This document shows positions 37,472 through 45,484 of a stretch of DNA of 64,000 nucleotides, in pieces (the first letter of the stretch is position 1; the number at the start of each line of letters is the position of its first letter). Both the position numbers and the translations under genes were made by a program. The notes beneath the pieces are model-generated. The model searched no databases. It was not told the origin of the DNA and saw only the letters and a program-made list of their open reading frames with translations. The stretch comes from an uncultured Spartobacteria bacterium (GTDB lineage: Bacteria > Verrucomicrobiota > Verrucomicrobiia > Chthoniobacterales > Chthoniobacteraceae): assembly GCA_903901425.1 (NCBI GenBank), contig CAIURC010000042.1:1-64000 (forward strand). Direction: 5' to 3'.

Positions 37472-38113
37472 ATGCGACACAAACCCTACAGCCTGTTGTC
37501 CGCACTCCTCTGCGCCTTCGCACTCGGCGTCCACTTCAGCCCCGAGGTGCATCGGACCTTTGACGGTCCGGGCCAGAAAAAAGCCCCAGAGACCGTCCTG
37601 CCACCGGCACTCCACGCTCCCAAACCCGGGGCTGTAGAAGTACGCTTCTCGCCAGACGGAGGCTGCACTCAGACCATCGTGTCCGCAATCCGGCAGGCCA
37701 AAACCTCGATCCATCTCCAAGCCTACTCCTTCACCTCCGCCCCCATCGCAGACGCTCTGATCCAAGCACACCAGAAAGGCGTGCAAATTGGCGTGATCTT
37801 GGACAAGAGCCATCGATCCGAACGTTCCTCCGTCGCCCCGCGGCTCCACTCAGCCGGCATCCCACTCTGGATCGATCCGCGCCACGCCATCGCTCACAAT
37901 AAGGTGATTGTCGTGGACCGCGAACGCGTCCTGACCGGTTCATTCAACTTCACCAAGGCCGCTGAGGGCTCCAACGCTGAAAACCTCCTCTCCATCCGCG
38001 ACCCTGCCCTCGCCTCTCTCTACGTGCAAAACTGGGAAACTCATCAAAGCCACTCCTCCCCCTTTATCCCGGAACAGGCTCCGATGAACCAACTCCCCGC
38101 TGAACTGCGCTGA
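37472..38113 (+). CDS. Secreted single-HKD phospholipase D-family protein
   Basis: 213 residues from ATG 37472. Signal-like hydrophobic N-terminus (about 6-20). The body is one PLD unit: SAIRQAKTSIHLQAYSFTS and GVQIGVILDKSHR, then the HKD motif (HNKVIVVDRERVLTGSFNFT) followed by AEGSNAENLL. Single-HKD proteins of this size are Nuc/BfiL-like nucleases or phosphodiesterases that work as dimers. The likely role is periplasmic or extracellular DNA or phospholipid hydrolysis. Its last 50 bases overlap the converging capD-like gene. Confidence 0.88.
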   Translation: MRHKPYSLLSALLCAFALGVHFSPEVHRTFDGPGQKKAPETVLPPALHAPKPGAVEVRFSPDGGCTQTIVSAIRQAKTSIHLQAYSFTSAPIADALIQAHQKGVQIGVILDKSHRSERSSVAPRLHSAGIPLWIDPRHAIAHNKVIVVDRERVLTGSFNFTKAAEGSNAENLLSIRDPALASLYVQNWETHQSHSSPFIPEQAPMNQLPAELR

Positions 38114-40085
38114 TCCCGGCATCCTTTGCCACCAAGTTGCCTGGACCTGAAAAGACACCGTTTCCCCCCATCATCCCCCCCGCGCCCCCCTTTCCTGGCC
38201 GGTATTCTGGCACCAACCTCGCGAGCAAACGCTTCAACTCCTCCTTCGCCACACCGCGCACCGCCGCACCGAGCAACTTTTCCAACTCCTGCACCCCGTT
38301 GATCCCCTCCGAGATCCCAGGCCAGACCCGGTTCCCAAACACCTTCATCCTAAAAATCTTGGGGTGATCGGTCGTTTCCACCTCCTCGTCCCCCTGGCTT
38401 AACTCCTCGTAGAGCTTCTCCCCAGGCCGCAACCCGGTAAACACAATCTGCACATCCTCCCCGGGACGGAGCCCGCTCAGTTCCACCATCTGCCGGGCAA
38501 GATCCGCAATCCGCACCGGCTGGCCCATGTCCAAAACAAAGGTCTCTCCCCCCTCAGCCCGGGACGCGCTCTGGAGAATCAAACTCACCGCCTCCGGGAT
38601 CGTCATGAAATACCGGGTCACCTCGGGGTGCGTGACCGTCACCGGCCCCCCGGCGGCAATCTGTCGCGCAAACGTCGGCACCACGCTCCCAGAAGAACCC
38701 AGCACATTCCCGAACCGCACCACCGCAAACCGCGTCCCTCCCACGACCGAAGCTTGGATCGCTTGGACCATGCATTCCGCCAAGCGCTTGGTTGCGCCCA
38801 TCACATTCGTCGGATTGACCGCCTTGTCCGTTGAAACAAACACAAACCGCACCACCCCGCTCTTCACCGCCATCCGCGCAAGAGCCGAGGTGCCCAACAC
38901 ATTGTTCCGGATCGCTTCCCCAGGCTGCGATTCCATCATCGGAACATGCTTGTGGGCTGCCGCGTGAAAAACCAACTCCGGCCGGCACCCCCCAACCACC
39001 GCCTCCAACCTCCGTTCATCCAACAGGTCCGCCACTAGCGGCTCCACCAGCCCACTGCCACCCGCCCCGCGCAACTCCTGTTCCACGGGAAAAAGCGCGG
39101 CCTCCGACCGGTCCAAAATCAGCAACCGCCTCGGACCAAACCTCAAAATCTGCCGGCAAAGTTCCCCCCCAATACTTCCGCCGGCCCCGGTCACCAAAAC
39201 ACTCGCCCCGGCGATCATCTGCCGCACATTTTCCGTACCCACCTCCACCTGGTCCCGCCCCAAAAGATCCTCAATCTGAACCGGCCGGATCTGAGACAAA
39301 CTCACGCGGCCCAGCGCCATCTGCATCATGGACGGAATGGTCCGGAACGGGAGGCCGCTGCGCCGGACCAGATCGACCACCTGGCGCATCCGCGCCCCAG
39401 AGACAGTCGGCAGCGCCAATACCACCTCGTCCAACCGCCCCGCAACCCCAGGTTCCAACAATGCCTCCGGCGCTCCTAAAACCGCAATCCCATGCACCCT
39501 CGTGCCGCGCCTCCGGTGATCGTCAAAAAATGCTGCCGGCCGGAGCCCCAGCCACCCCTTGGCCAACAACTCGCGCGCCAGCGCCGTACCCGTGTCTCCC
39601 GCCCCAACAATCCCCACCCGGCGCGCGCGCACCGCCGGCCGATGCTGCGGGGTCAGGTATCGCTCCCGGAAAAACCGGATCCCCAGCCGGGCACCGCACA
39701 ACCAGGCGCAGGAAACCACCCCCTCCATCAGGCAGAGCCCCACCGGGGGAAAAACCGGCCCCAGAGACAGCAGGCGCCCGGCCACCAGAAACCCGGTAAA
39801 AACCGCGCACACCCCCAGTACCCGCCTCAAATCCGGGGTGCTGAAGTAACTAAGCGAGTCCTCAAACTGACCGAACCCGTACAGCAGCCCCAGCTTCAAA
39901 ACCACCGCCCCGGACACCACCCCCCAACCCATGCTCCACCCCGCCGAAACCGCCGCAAAATCGGTCAGCAACCGACGGCACAGCCACAGGCCAAACACCG
40001 CACACCCGGCATACACCAAGGCCAGAATCAGAAACCGGACCGGAACCCGGTTTGCAAGCGTCCAGTACAAACGTCTCATTTCCAT
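38064..40085 (-). CDS. CapD/PglF-type nucleotide-sugar 4,6-dehydratase
   Basis: 673 residues from ATG 40085, which has AAGGAGG six bases upstream. Four N-terminal membrane segments (about 10-140) precede a first Rossmann domain (RVGIVGAGDTGTALAREL) and the polysaccharide-biosynthesis SDR domain: VTGAGGSIGGELCRQIL, HAAAHKHVPMMESQP, STDKAVNPTNVMGATKR. Met replaces the SDR Tyr, as is normal for the PglF/WbpM/CapD group. It converts UDP-GlcNAc to the 4-keto-6-deoxy sugar. Last gene of the glycan cluster, coupled to the aminotransferase by a 10-base overlap. Gly-rich C-terminal tail. Confidence 0.92.
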   Translation of the reverse strand: MEMRRLYWTLANRVPVRFLILALVYAGCAVFGLWLCRRLLTDFAAVSAGWSMGWGVVSGAVVLKLGLLYGFGQFEDSLSYFSTPDLRRVLGVCAVFTGFLVAGRLLSLGPVFPPVGLCLMEGVVSCAWLCGARLGIRFFRERYLTPQHRPAVRARRVGIVGAGDTGTALARELLAKGWLGLRPAAFFDDHRRRGTRVHGIAVLGAPEALLEPGVAGRLDEVVLALPTVSGARMRQVVDLVRRSGLPFRTIPSMMQMALGRVSLSQIRPVQIEDLLGRDQVEVGTENVRQMIAGASVLVTGAGGSIGGELCRQILRFGPRRLLILDRSEAALFPVEQELRGAGGSGLVEPLVADLLDERRLEAVVGGCRPELVFHAAAHKHVPMMESQPGEAIRNNVLGTSALARMAVKSGVVRFVFVSTDKAVNPTNVMGATKRLAECMVQAIQASVVGGTRFAVVRFGNVLGSSGSVVPTFARQIAAGGPVTVTHPEVTRYFMTIPEAVSLILQSASRAEGGETFVLDMGQPVRIADLARQMVELSGLRPGEDVQIVFTGLRPGEKLYEELSQGDEEVETTDHPKIFRMKVFGNRVWPGISEGINGVQELEKLLGAAVRGVAKEELKRLLARLVPEYRPGKGGAGGMMGGNGVFSGPGNLVAKDAGISAVQRGVGSSEPVPG

Positions 40086-41221
40086 TTCCCGCCTCCTTCC
40101 ACCACTTCCCGCACCACACTGCAGACCCGTTCCACCTCCGACTCCCCAAGAGCCGAACCGCTCGGAAGACACAGACCCCGCTCAAAACACGCCTCCGCGC
40201 GACCCCCGCCAAAAACCCGGCACCCAGCAAAACTCTGCTGAAGATGCAGGGGCTTCCAGCAAGGCCGACTCTCAATGTCCGCCTCTTCAAGGGCCGAGCG
40301 GAGATCTTCGCGCGTCACTCCGCAGGTCTCGGGATCCACCAGCACACAGGTCATCCAGCAACTGGATTCGTGCCCGGCCAACCCCTTGAAAAACCGGAGC
40401 CCGGGCACGCCTGACAACCCGCGTTCATACCATCCCCGGACCCTGCGTCGGGCAGCCACCCTTTCCCAAAGGACTCCCAACTGGGCCCGGCCCACCGCAG
40501 CCAGAAGATTGCTCATCCGGTAGTTGTAGCCCACCTCCATATGCTCGTAGTGGGGAGCCGGCATTCTGGCCTGCGCTGCAAGGTAGCGGGCCCGGGCTGC
40601 CTCCCCGGCACTGCCGCACAGGAGCATCCCGCCACCGGAAGTCGTCAGCATCTTGTTTCCATTGAACGAGAGAACCCCCAGAGCGCCAAACCCGCCGGCA
40701 CACCGGCCCCGGATTCCCGCCCCCAACGCCTCCGCCGCGTCCTCCAGAACAGGAACCCCCCACCGCGCGCAGACCGGTAAAATCCGGTCGTAGTCAGCGC
40801 AGTCCCCGTACAGATCGACCACAACCACCGCCCGCGGCAAACGACCACAGTGGCCCGCCTCCTCCAAGGCCTGCTCCAGCAGCTCCGGATCCATCCCCCA
40901 TCCACCTTCCATGCTGTCCAGAAACACTGGCTCCGCCCCAAGATACCGGATCGGATTTGCACTGGCTGCAAACGTCAGCGTGGAACACCAGACCTCGTCG
41001 CCAGGCCGGACCCCAAGCAGCGTCAGCCCCAGGTGGATCGCAGCTGTCCCAGAACTGACCGCCACGGCCTCTTGAACCCCCAACTCCGCAGCCATCTCCC
41101 GCTCGAACGCGTCCACCTGAGGCCCCAAAGGCGCCACCCAGTTTGATTCCAGAGCTTCAAGCACATTGGCTGCCTCGCGCCCGCTCAAGTGCGGCGGCGA
41201 AAGAAGAATCCGTTGACTCAT
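40076..41221 (-). CDS. DegT/DnrJ/EryC1/StrS sugar aminotransferase (PglE-like)
   Basis: 381 residues from ATG 41221, with GGAGG upstream and a 4-base overlap with the preceding stop. PLP-dependent fold-I motifs are 'AVSSGTAAIHLGLTLLG', LEDAAEALGAG, and the Schiff-base lysine in FNGNKMLTTSGGGML. The C-terminus has RPCWKPLHLQ. The FNGNK...TTSGGG form is that of PglE-like enzymes that aminate UDP-4-keto-6-deoxy-GlcNAc. With the adjacent PglF-like dehydratase it should yield a UDP-4-amino-4,6-dideoxy sugar. Confidence 0.92.
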   Translation of the reverse strand: MSQRILLSPPHLSGREAANVLEALESNWVAPLGPQVDAFEREMAAELGVQEAVAVSSGTAAIHLGLTLLGVRPGDEVWCSTLTFAASANPIRYLGAEPVFLDSMEGGWGMDPELLEQALEEAGHCGRLPRAVVVVDLYGDCADYDRILPVCARWGVPVLEDAAEALGAGIRGRCAGGFGALGVLSFNGNKMLTTSGGGMLLCGSAGEAARARYLAAQARMPAPHYEHMEVGYNYRMSNLLAAVGRAQLGVLWERVAARRRVRGWYERGLSGVPGLRFFKGLAGHESSCWMTCVLVDPETCGVTREDLRSALEEADIESRPCWKPLHLQQSFAGCRVFGGGRAEACFERGLCLPSGSALGESEVERVCSVVREVVEGGGKWK

Positions 41222-42354
41222 GGCTCCCTCCCCTCCCGCAGCCCGGCCCCGATTTCCACCGGACTCCGGTACCAGGGGAAAAACCCGCGCCTCGCCACCT
41301 CCCAGCCGCCCCGCTCCCATTCGGCCGCCGCTTGGCGACAGCATTGCCCGTAAACGACTCCATCCAACACCCAACTCCAGCAACTCATGGGAAACCGGCA
41401 TGGCGAAAAGCCCGCCTTGAACTCAAAAAGCGAATCCTCACTTCCCACGCCACCGCCCAGGTGCAGATAACGCCACCCCCGCCTCCTGCCCCACCTCCAT
41501 GCCGCATCCAGAAGCTTTTTCATGGGTGAAAGCCCCACCCAAGCATCCCGGGTCCCGCTCAGGTAATACTCGCCAATTCCACTTCCCTCGCCAAAAAGCG
41601 CTCCCCCGACGACCTCTCCATAAGCCCCTCCCAAGCGCACCAGCCAAAGGTGCATCCATTCCCCATGCGCAGCAAACAGCTCTCGAAAAAACTCTTCCCC
41701 GTGCAGATAACTGCCCCCCGCTCCCACGCGAGCCATGGTTTCCCCATAAGCCAGCGCAAAATCTCCGAATCCCCGAAGCGGCTCCTCGATCCCACACCAT
41801 AACCCGGTCTCTTCAAGACGCCGAATCCCTCGCCGGTGCGAAGGCCGGATCCCGGCCCAAACCTCCGATTCTTCCCCGGAAAGATCCATGGCTACGGTCC
41901 TTCCCAGCGTTCGCAACTCGCCCACCCCCTCCAACCATCGCGCCTGACCCAGAACCGGGTTGAGCAGGCTGAACACCGTCAAAACCCCCTCCTCCCTCAA
42001 CCATTCCTCGAGCGCCCCCAGAGCCCTGCCCGGAAAACCCCGCCCCTCACCGGTGATCCAGGGGCCCGGATACCCGCGCACCGATGTGGCGTCCCAACGC
42101 CAGTGCCCCACCGGAAACGGGAGATTCCGCAGCAGGCAGGGCAACCCGAAACTCGAGTCACCGTCCCGCAGCACATACAGCCTGGCAATGCCCTCCCCGC
42201 GTCCCTGCGCAAGCCCGTGAAACTCTGGTCCCTGGTAAAAATCGTGCATCCCAGATCCCTGAAGCCATTCCCGCCACTCCCGACGGTCCTCCCTTCCAAA
42301 CGCGAACAATTCAATCCCCCGGAAACTACCAACCCTGCCCGTTTTCAACCGCAT
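41218..42354 (-). CDS. FemAB/GNAT-fold acyltransferase-like protein
   Basis: 378 residues from ATG 42354, chosen over ATG 42408 because GGGGAGG lies six bases upstream. Two-lobed arrangement of FemAB/BioF2-like (Acetyltransf_6) proteins: N-terminal lobe with FYQGPEFHGLAQG and 'SFGLPCLLRNLPFPVG'; central 'WAGIRPSHRRGIRRLEETGL' equivalent to the Kxx(R/N)K-type segment; C-terminal lobe with GGALFGEGSGIGEYYLSGT and 'LSPMKKLLDAAWRWGRRRGWRYLHLGG'. Such proteins transfer aminoacyl or acyl groups. Related ones accompany exopolysaccharide/PEP-CTERM clusters. It might acylate the amino sugar or a glycan, but the donor is unknown. Confidence 0.78.
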   Translation of the reverse strand: MRLKTGRVGSFRGIELFAFGREDRREWREWLQGSGMHDFYQGPEFHGLAQGRGEGIARLYVLRDGDSSFGLPCLLRNLPFPVGHWRWDATSVRGYPGPWITGEGRGFPGRALGALEEWLREEGVLTVFSLLNPVLGQARWLEGVGELRTLGRTVAMDLSGEESEVWAGIRPSHRRGIRRLEETGLWCGIEEPLRGFGDFALAYGETMARVGAGGSYLHGEEFFRELFAAHGEWMHLWLVRLGGAYGEVVGGALFGEGSGIGEYYLSGTRDAWVGLSPMKKLLDAAWRWGRRRGWRYLHLGGGVGSEDSLFEFKAGFSPCRFPMSCWSWVLDGVVYGQCCRQAAAEWERGGWEVARRGFFPWYRSPVEIGAGLREGREP

Positions 42355-42411
42355 CCTCGCACCTCCCCTTTTTTCACCCCGTCTCACCAGTCTCGCACCC
42401 CACTCCATGGC

Positions 42412-43479
42412 TCACCGCAGAGCACATCCCACAGTTTGGTCGGGACCGGGCACCCAGCCTGCCCGAACCGTCCCCACGGGCCTGCGGAGTCCCACCAACC
42501 GGTCACACTTGGCCGCACGCATTCCCGGCTGCGGCCTCAGCCAGAGCGGATCCACCTCCCGCTGCTCAACCAACGCCAAATAAAACGCGGGCAGATCCGC
42601 CCCGGCCACATGCACAAAAGGGTACCCTCCTCCAAACCGCGGGTTGAGCTCCAAGATCCGGCACCTGCCGCCATCCAAAAAAACGTCGCAGTCCAGAAGC
42701 CCGCCATGCCGCAGGCTCGCCCCCAGCCGGTTCCCGAGCCGCTCCAACCCCTCCTCTCGAACCACCTCCGCACGTTCTGTTTCCCCGGCACGCATCCTGT
42801 CTTTCCTCCGCACAAAGGTCGCCCACTGCCCGCCCTCCAAATCCTGCACCACGTCCAGACCGTGTTCGACCCCCTCGAGCTTTTCCTGGATCACCAGCGG
42901 CATCGCATCCGCCGGATGTCCCCGGCGCCTCCTCACCCGGTGCACCCCCAGCGCAAAAGCCTGCTCGAGCTCCGCCTGGTCCTCCACCTGCTCCACCCCC
43001 TCCGATCCCGAACCCCACCGCGGCTTGAGCACCAGCGGAAAATTCAGGCGCCCCGCACGCACCGCCTCCCGCACCGACCCGGGCTCCAAAAAGGTCTGCG
43101 GCCCGTCCAGCCCGTTTCCCGCCAGAAACAGGGCCGTCTTCCACTTGTCGTAACAGATGTCCACCACCTCGGGAGATGAAACCAAAACCACCACACCCGC
43201 CTGAGCAAAACGCTCCCGCGCCGAGGCCAGAACCGGCAACTCCAGGTCATTGAGGGGCACCACAAAACCCACCTCCCGATCCCGGCACACCTCGAGGAGC
43301 TCATCCACATACCCAGAATCACTCACCGGCGGAACCCGGAACCCCTCCGCCGCCTCCTGCAATGCGGGCGCGTCCCCCCTGCAATCCGCCGCATAAACTC
43401 GGCCCCGGGTTCCCAGCGCCGAAACAAACGCCCCCAACAAATAATTCCGCCTTCCAGCCGATGTTAACAAAACATTCAT
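42412..43479 (-). CDS. ATP-grasp carboxylate-amine ligase-like protein
   Basis: 355 residues from ATG 43479, with AGGAGGGAG upstream and a 4-base overlap with the decarboxylase stop. N-terminal pre-ATP-grasp domain (MNVLLTSAGRRNYLLGAF, PLNDLELPVLA). The ATP-grasp core has FPLVLKPRWGSGSEGV, VIQEKLEGVEHGLDVV, and the metal-binding 'CRILELNPRFGGGYPFVH'. Family knowledge: such enzymes activate a carboxylate as acyl phosphate and join it to an amine or amino acid. In glycan clusters they modify uronic acids or sugars. Partner amine may come from the adjacent decarboxylase (inference). Confidence 0.85.
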   Translation of the reverse strand: MNVLLTSAGRRNYLLGAFVSALGTRGRVYAADCRGDAPALQEAAEGFRVPPVSDSGYVDELLEVCRDREVGFVVPLNDLELPVLASARERFAQAGVVVLVSSPEVVDICYDKWKTALFLAGNGLDGPQTFLEPGSVREAVRAGRLNFPLVLKPRWGSGSEGVEQVEDQAELEQAFALGVHRVRRRRGHPADAMPLVIQEKLEGVEHGLDVVQDLEGGQWATFVRRKDRMRAGETERAEVVREEGLERLGNRLGASLRHGGLLDCDVFLDGGRCRILELNPRFGGGYPFVHVAGADLPAFYLALVEQREVDPLWLRPQPGMRAAKCDRLVGLRRPVGTVRAGWVPGPDQTVGCALR

Positions 43480-44831
43480 GCGTTCTCCCTCCTGTCTCCC
43501 AATCCCGCCCCGCCCAATCCGGGCCGGACCCCAAACATCTCCCACCACTCCTGCCGCCCCCGCGCCACGTTCAAATGACCGTCCCCATCCCGGACCAGCA
43601 CCGCCGGCGCCGGCTGGATGAAGGGCGGCTTCAAAACCAGGGTGTACGCGCCCACCTGACCGAACACCGCAAAGTCCCCGGGTTCCACCGGCCCCGCAAC
43701 GCCCCGCACCAGACAGTCGTCCTCCATGCACGTGTAGCCAACCAGATCCGTGCCGCCCGCCTCAGGACTCTCGCAAGGACGCCCGGATCTGCTCCCCGTT
43801 TCGGCCCCCGTTTCGGCCCCCGTTTCGGCCCCCGTTTCGGCCCCCGTTTCGGCCCCCAACCTGCCCCCCAGCACCTCCACGGGAAGCGGCCTGCCATGCC
43901 GCGTCGGCTTAAGGCTGTGCACGCTCCCTGCCGTCACCGCCACCCGGCGTCCCCCCATCTGCTTGCAGTCCAGCACCCGGGCAACCAGCCACATCGCATC
44001 CGATACCAAGGCCGTGCCGGGCTCCAAGACCAGTTCCGGTCCACCCAAGGGATACTGCTCCGCCACCAAACGGCCCACCTGCTCGCCGTACTCCTCAAAA
44101 TCCGACACGGTTTCCAGGAACCCCGAGCGGACTGAAGCCGGCATCGGACTGTAAAACCCTCCGCCAACGTCGATCCGGACCGGACCCGCCTTCCCGAAGT
44201 GACGCCGGCAAAATCCCAGAATGCGCTCCGTTCTCCAGGCATGCGCACCTGCGGAACGATCCCCCCATGAGGAGTGGACATGGACCGCCTCCAACTCCGC
44301 CCCGCAGTTGCGGATCCGCCCAACCACCGAGGCCGCACCATCCCCCCATTCCTCCGGGTCCAACCACGGAAAACCAAACCGGCCTGAACTCGTTCCAAGC
44401 CGGAGTCCAACCCGCAGACAGGCGTCCGGAAACTGCGCAGCCAGGCGCTCCAGCATCCTCACCTCCCTTTCCCCGTCGAGGTTTACCTGCGCGCCCTCCA
44501 GGAGCGCCGCCTCAAACTCGTCCTCGGACTTGCAGGGCCCGTTGAAAATAATCCGTCCCGCACGCACCCCCAACGACCGCGCCAGGGCGTACTCCGCCCC
44601 TGAAACCACCTCCGCCAAGCCGCCCTCCCTGTCCACCCACTCACACAACACGGGCAGATAGTTGGTCTTGTACGAATAGGCAATCCGGCTCGGCCCATAC
44701 CAGTTCCGAAACGCCCCCTCCAATTTCCGGTAATTCGCGGCAAACCGCCCCAGATCCAGCACATAAAACGCGTCACCACACCGGCGACTGGCCGCATCCA
44801 GTGCCTCCCAATCGATCCCCAGATTGCTCAC
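43476..44831 (-). CDS. Fold-III PLP-dependent decarboxylase (LysA/ornithine decarboxylase-like)
   Basis: 451 residues from GTG 44831, overlapping the previous stop as GTGA. N-terminal barrel with PLP lysine Lys55 (AYSYKTNYLPVL), VVSGAEYALARSLGV, 'AVHVHSSWGDRS', RIDVGGGFYSP and the phosphate-site EPGTALVSDA. C-terminal beta domain with the catalytic GYTCMEDDCLV (C-x3-D). It should decarboxylate a basic amino acid (diaminopimelate, lysine, ornithine or a carboxy-polyamine). A loop just before the CMEDD motif contains a fivefold GAET repeat, which the family lacks. Related decarboxylases are found in exosortase-associated exopolysaccharide clusters. Confidence 0.87.
   Translation of the reverse strand: MSNLGIDWEALDAASRRCGDAFYVLDLGRFAANYRKLEGAFRNWYGPSRIAYSYKTNYLPVLCEWVDREGGLAEVVSGAEYALARSLGVRAGRIIFNGPCKSEDEFEAALLEGAQVNLDGEREVRMLERLAAQFPDACLRVGLRLGTSSGRFGFPWLDPEEWGDGAASVVGRIRNCGAELEAVHVHSSWGDRSAGAHAWRTERILGFCRRHFGKAGPVRIDVGGGFYSPMPASVRSGFLETVSDFEEYGEQVGRLVAEQYPLGGPELVLEPGTALVSDAMWLVARVLDCKQMGGRRVAVTAGSVHSLKPTRHGRPLPVEVLGGRLGAETGAETGAETGAETGAETGSRSGRPCESPEAGGTDLVGYTCMEDDCLVRGVAGPVEPGDFAVFGQVGAYTLVLKPPFIQPAPAVLVRDGDGHLNVARGRQEWWEMFGVRPGLGGAGLGDRRENA
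43795..43854 (-). repeat. 12-bp tandem repeat x5 inside the decarboxylase gene
   Basis: Five perfect copies of CCCGTTTCGGCC (plus strand) in a row. In the gene's frame each unit reads Gly-Ala-Glu-Thr. The unit is a multiple of three, so copy-number change would lengthen or shorten a loop without breaking the frame. Confidence 0.95.
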
Positions 44832-45484
44832 GGCTCGCACCCCCTGTCTTCCAAACCCGCTCCTTGCCTCCTCCCATCCGCAGCAGAACCGAAAAACTCC
44901 GCTCCAGTCGCGCACCCGGGCGAGGTCACCCCGCCCCCGCGAAGAACCACCCCGAGGGTAGCCGCCAGAATCCCCAGGTCGCCCCAGAACGAAAGCCCGT
45001 CCACATAGGCCAGATCCAGCTCAAAGCGCTCGTTCCACCCCAGCGCGTTCCGGCCGTTGACCTGGGCCAACCCCGTCATGCCAGGCCGCACCGCATGCCG
45101 CCGCATCTGGCGCTCGGTGTACAGGGGCAGGTATTTCCAAAGGAGCGGCCGCGGCCCCACCAGGCTCATCTCCCCCCGAAGCACGTTCAAAAGCCCGGGC
45201 AACTCGTCCAGACTCCGCGCGCGTAACCACCGGCCAAATCCGTTCATCCGCTCCTCGTCCTCCAAAACCCTTCCATCCGCCGCACACTCCGGGCCCATGG
45301 TCCGGAACTTCCACAACCCAAACGGCCTTCCGTCCAGCCCGGGACGCATCTGCCGGAACATCACGGGCCTCCCGAGTCGGACCGCCACCCCCAACGCCAC
45401 CAGAGCCATGACCGGCAGCAGCCCCAGCCCCAGACACAGCCCAAGACCCACGTCAAACATCCGTTTTCCTATTCTCCGGTACAC
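44828..45484 (-). CDS. PglC-like initiating phosphosugar (undecaprenyl-phosphate) transferase
   Basis: 218 residues from GTG 45484 (GGGAGG eight bases upstream; overlaps the glycosyltransferase 3' end by 16). The N-terminus YRRIGKRMFDVGLGL plus a re-entrant hydrophobic helix is typical of monotopic PglC enzymes. FRQMRPGLDGRPFGLWKFRTM, the catalytic Asp-Glu dyad in RSLDELPGLLNVLRG and MSLVGPRPLL follow. It loads a UDP-sugar (probably a diamino sugar here) onto undecaprenyl phosphate at the inner membrane, starting glycan assembly. The C-terminal ~35 residues after 'LRGGGVTSPG' are unique and probably disordered. Confidence 0.93.
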   Translation of the reverse strand: MYRRIGKRMFDVGLGLCLGLGLLPVMALVALGVAVRLGRPVMFRQMRPGLDGRPFGLWKFRTMGPECAADGRVLEDEERMNGFGRWLRARSLDELPGLLNVLRGEMSLVGPRPLLWKYLPLYTERQMRRHAVRPGMTGLAQVNGRNALGWNERFELDLAYVDGLSFWGDLGILAATLGVVLRGGGVTSPGCATGAEFFGSAADGRRQGAGLEDRGCEP

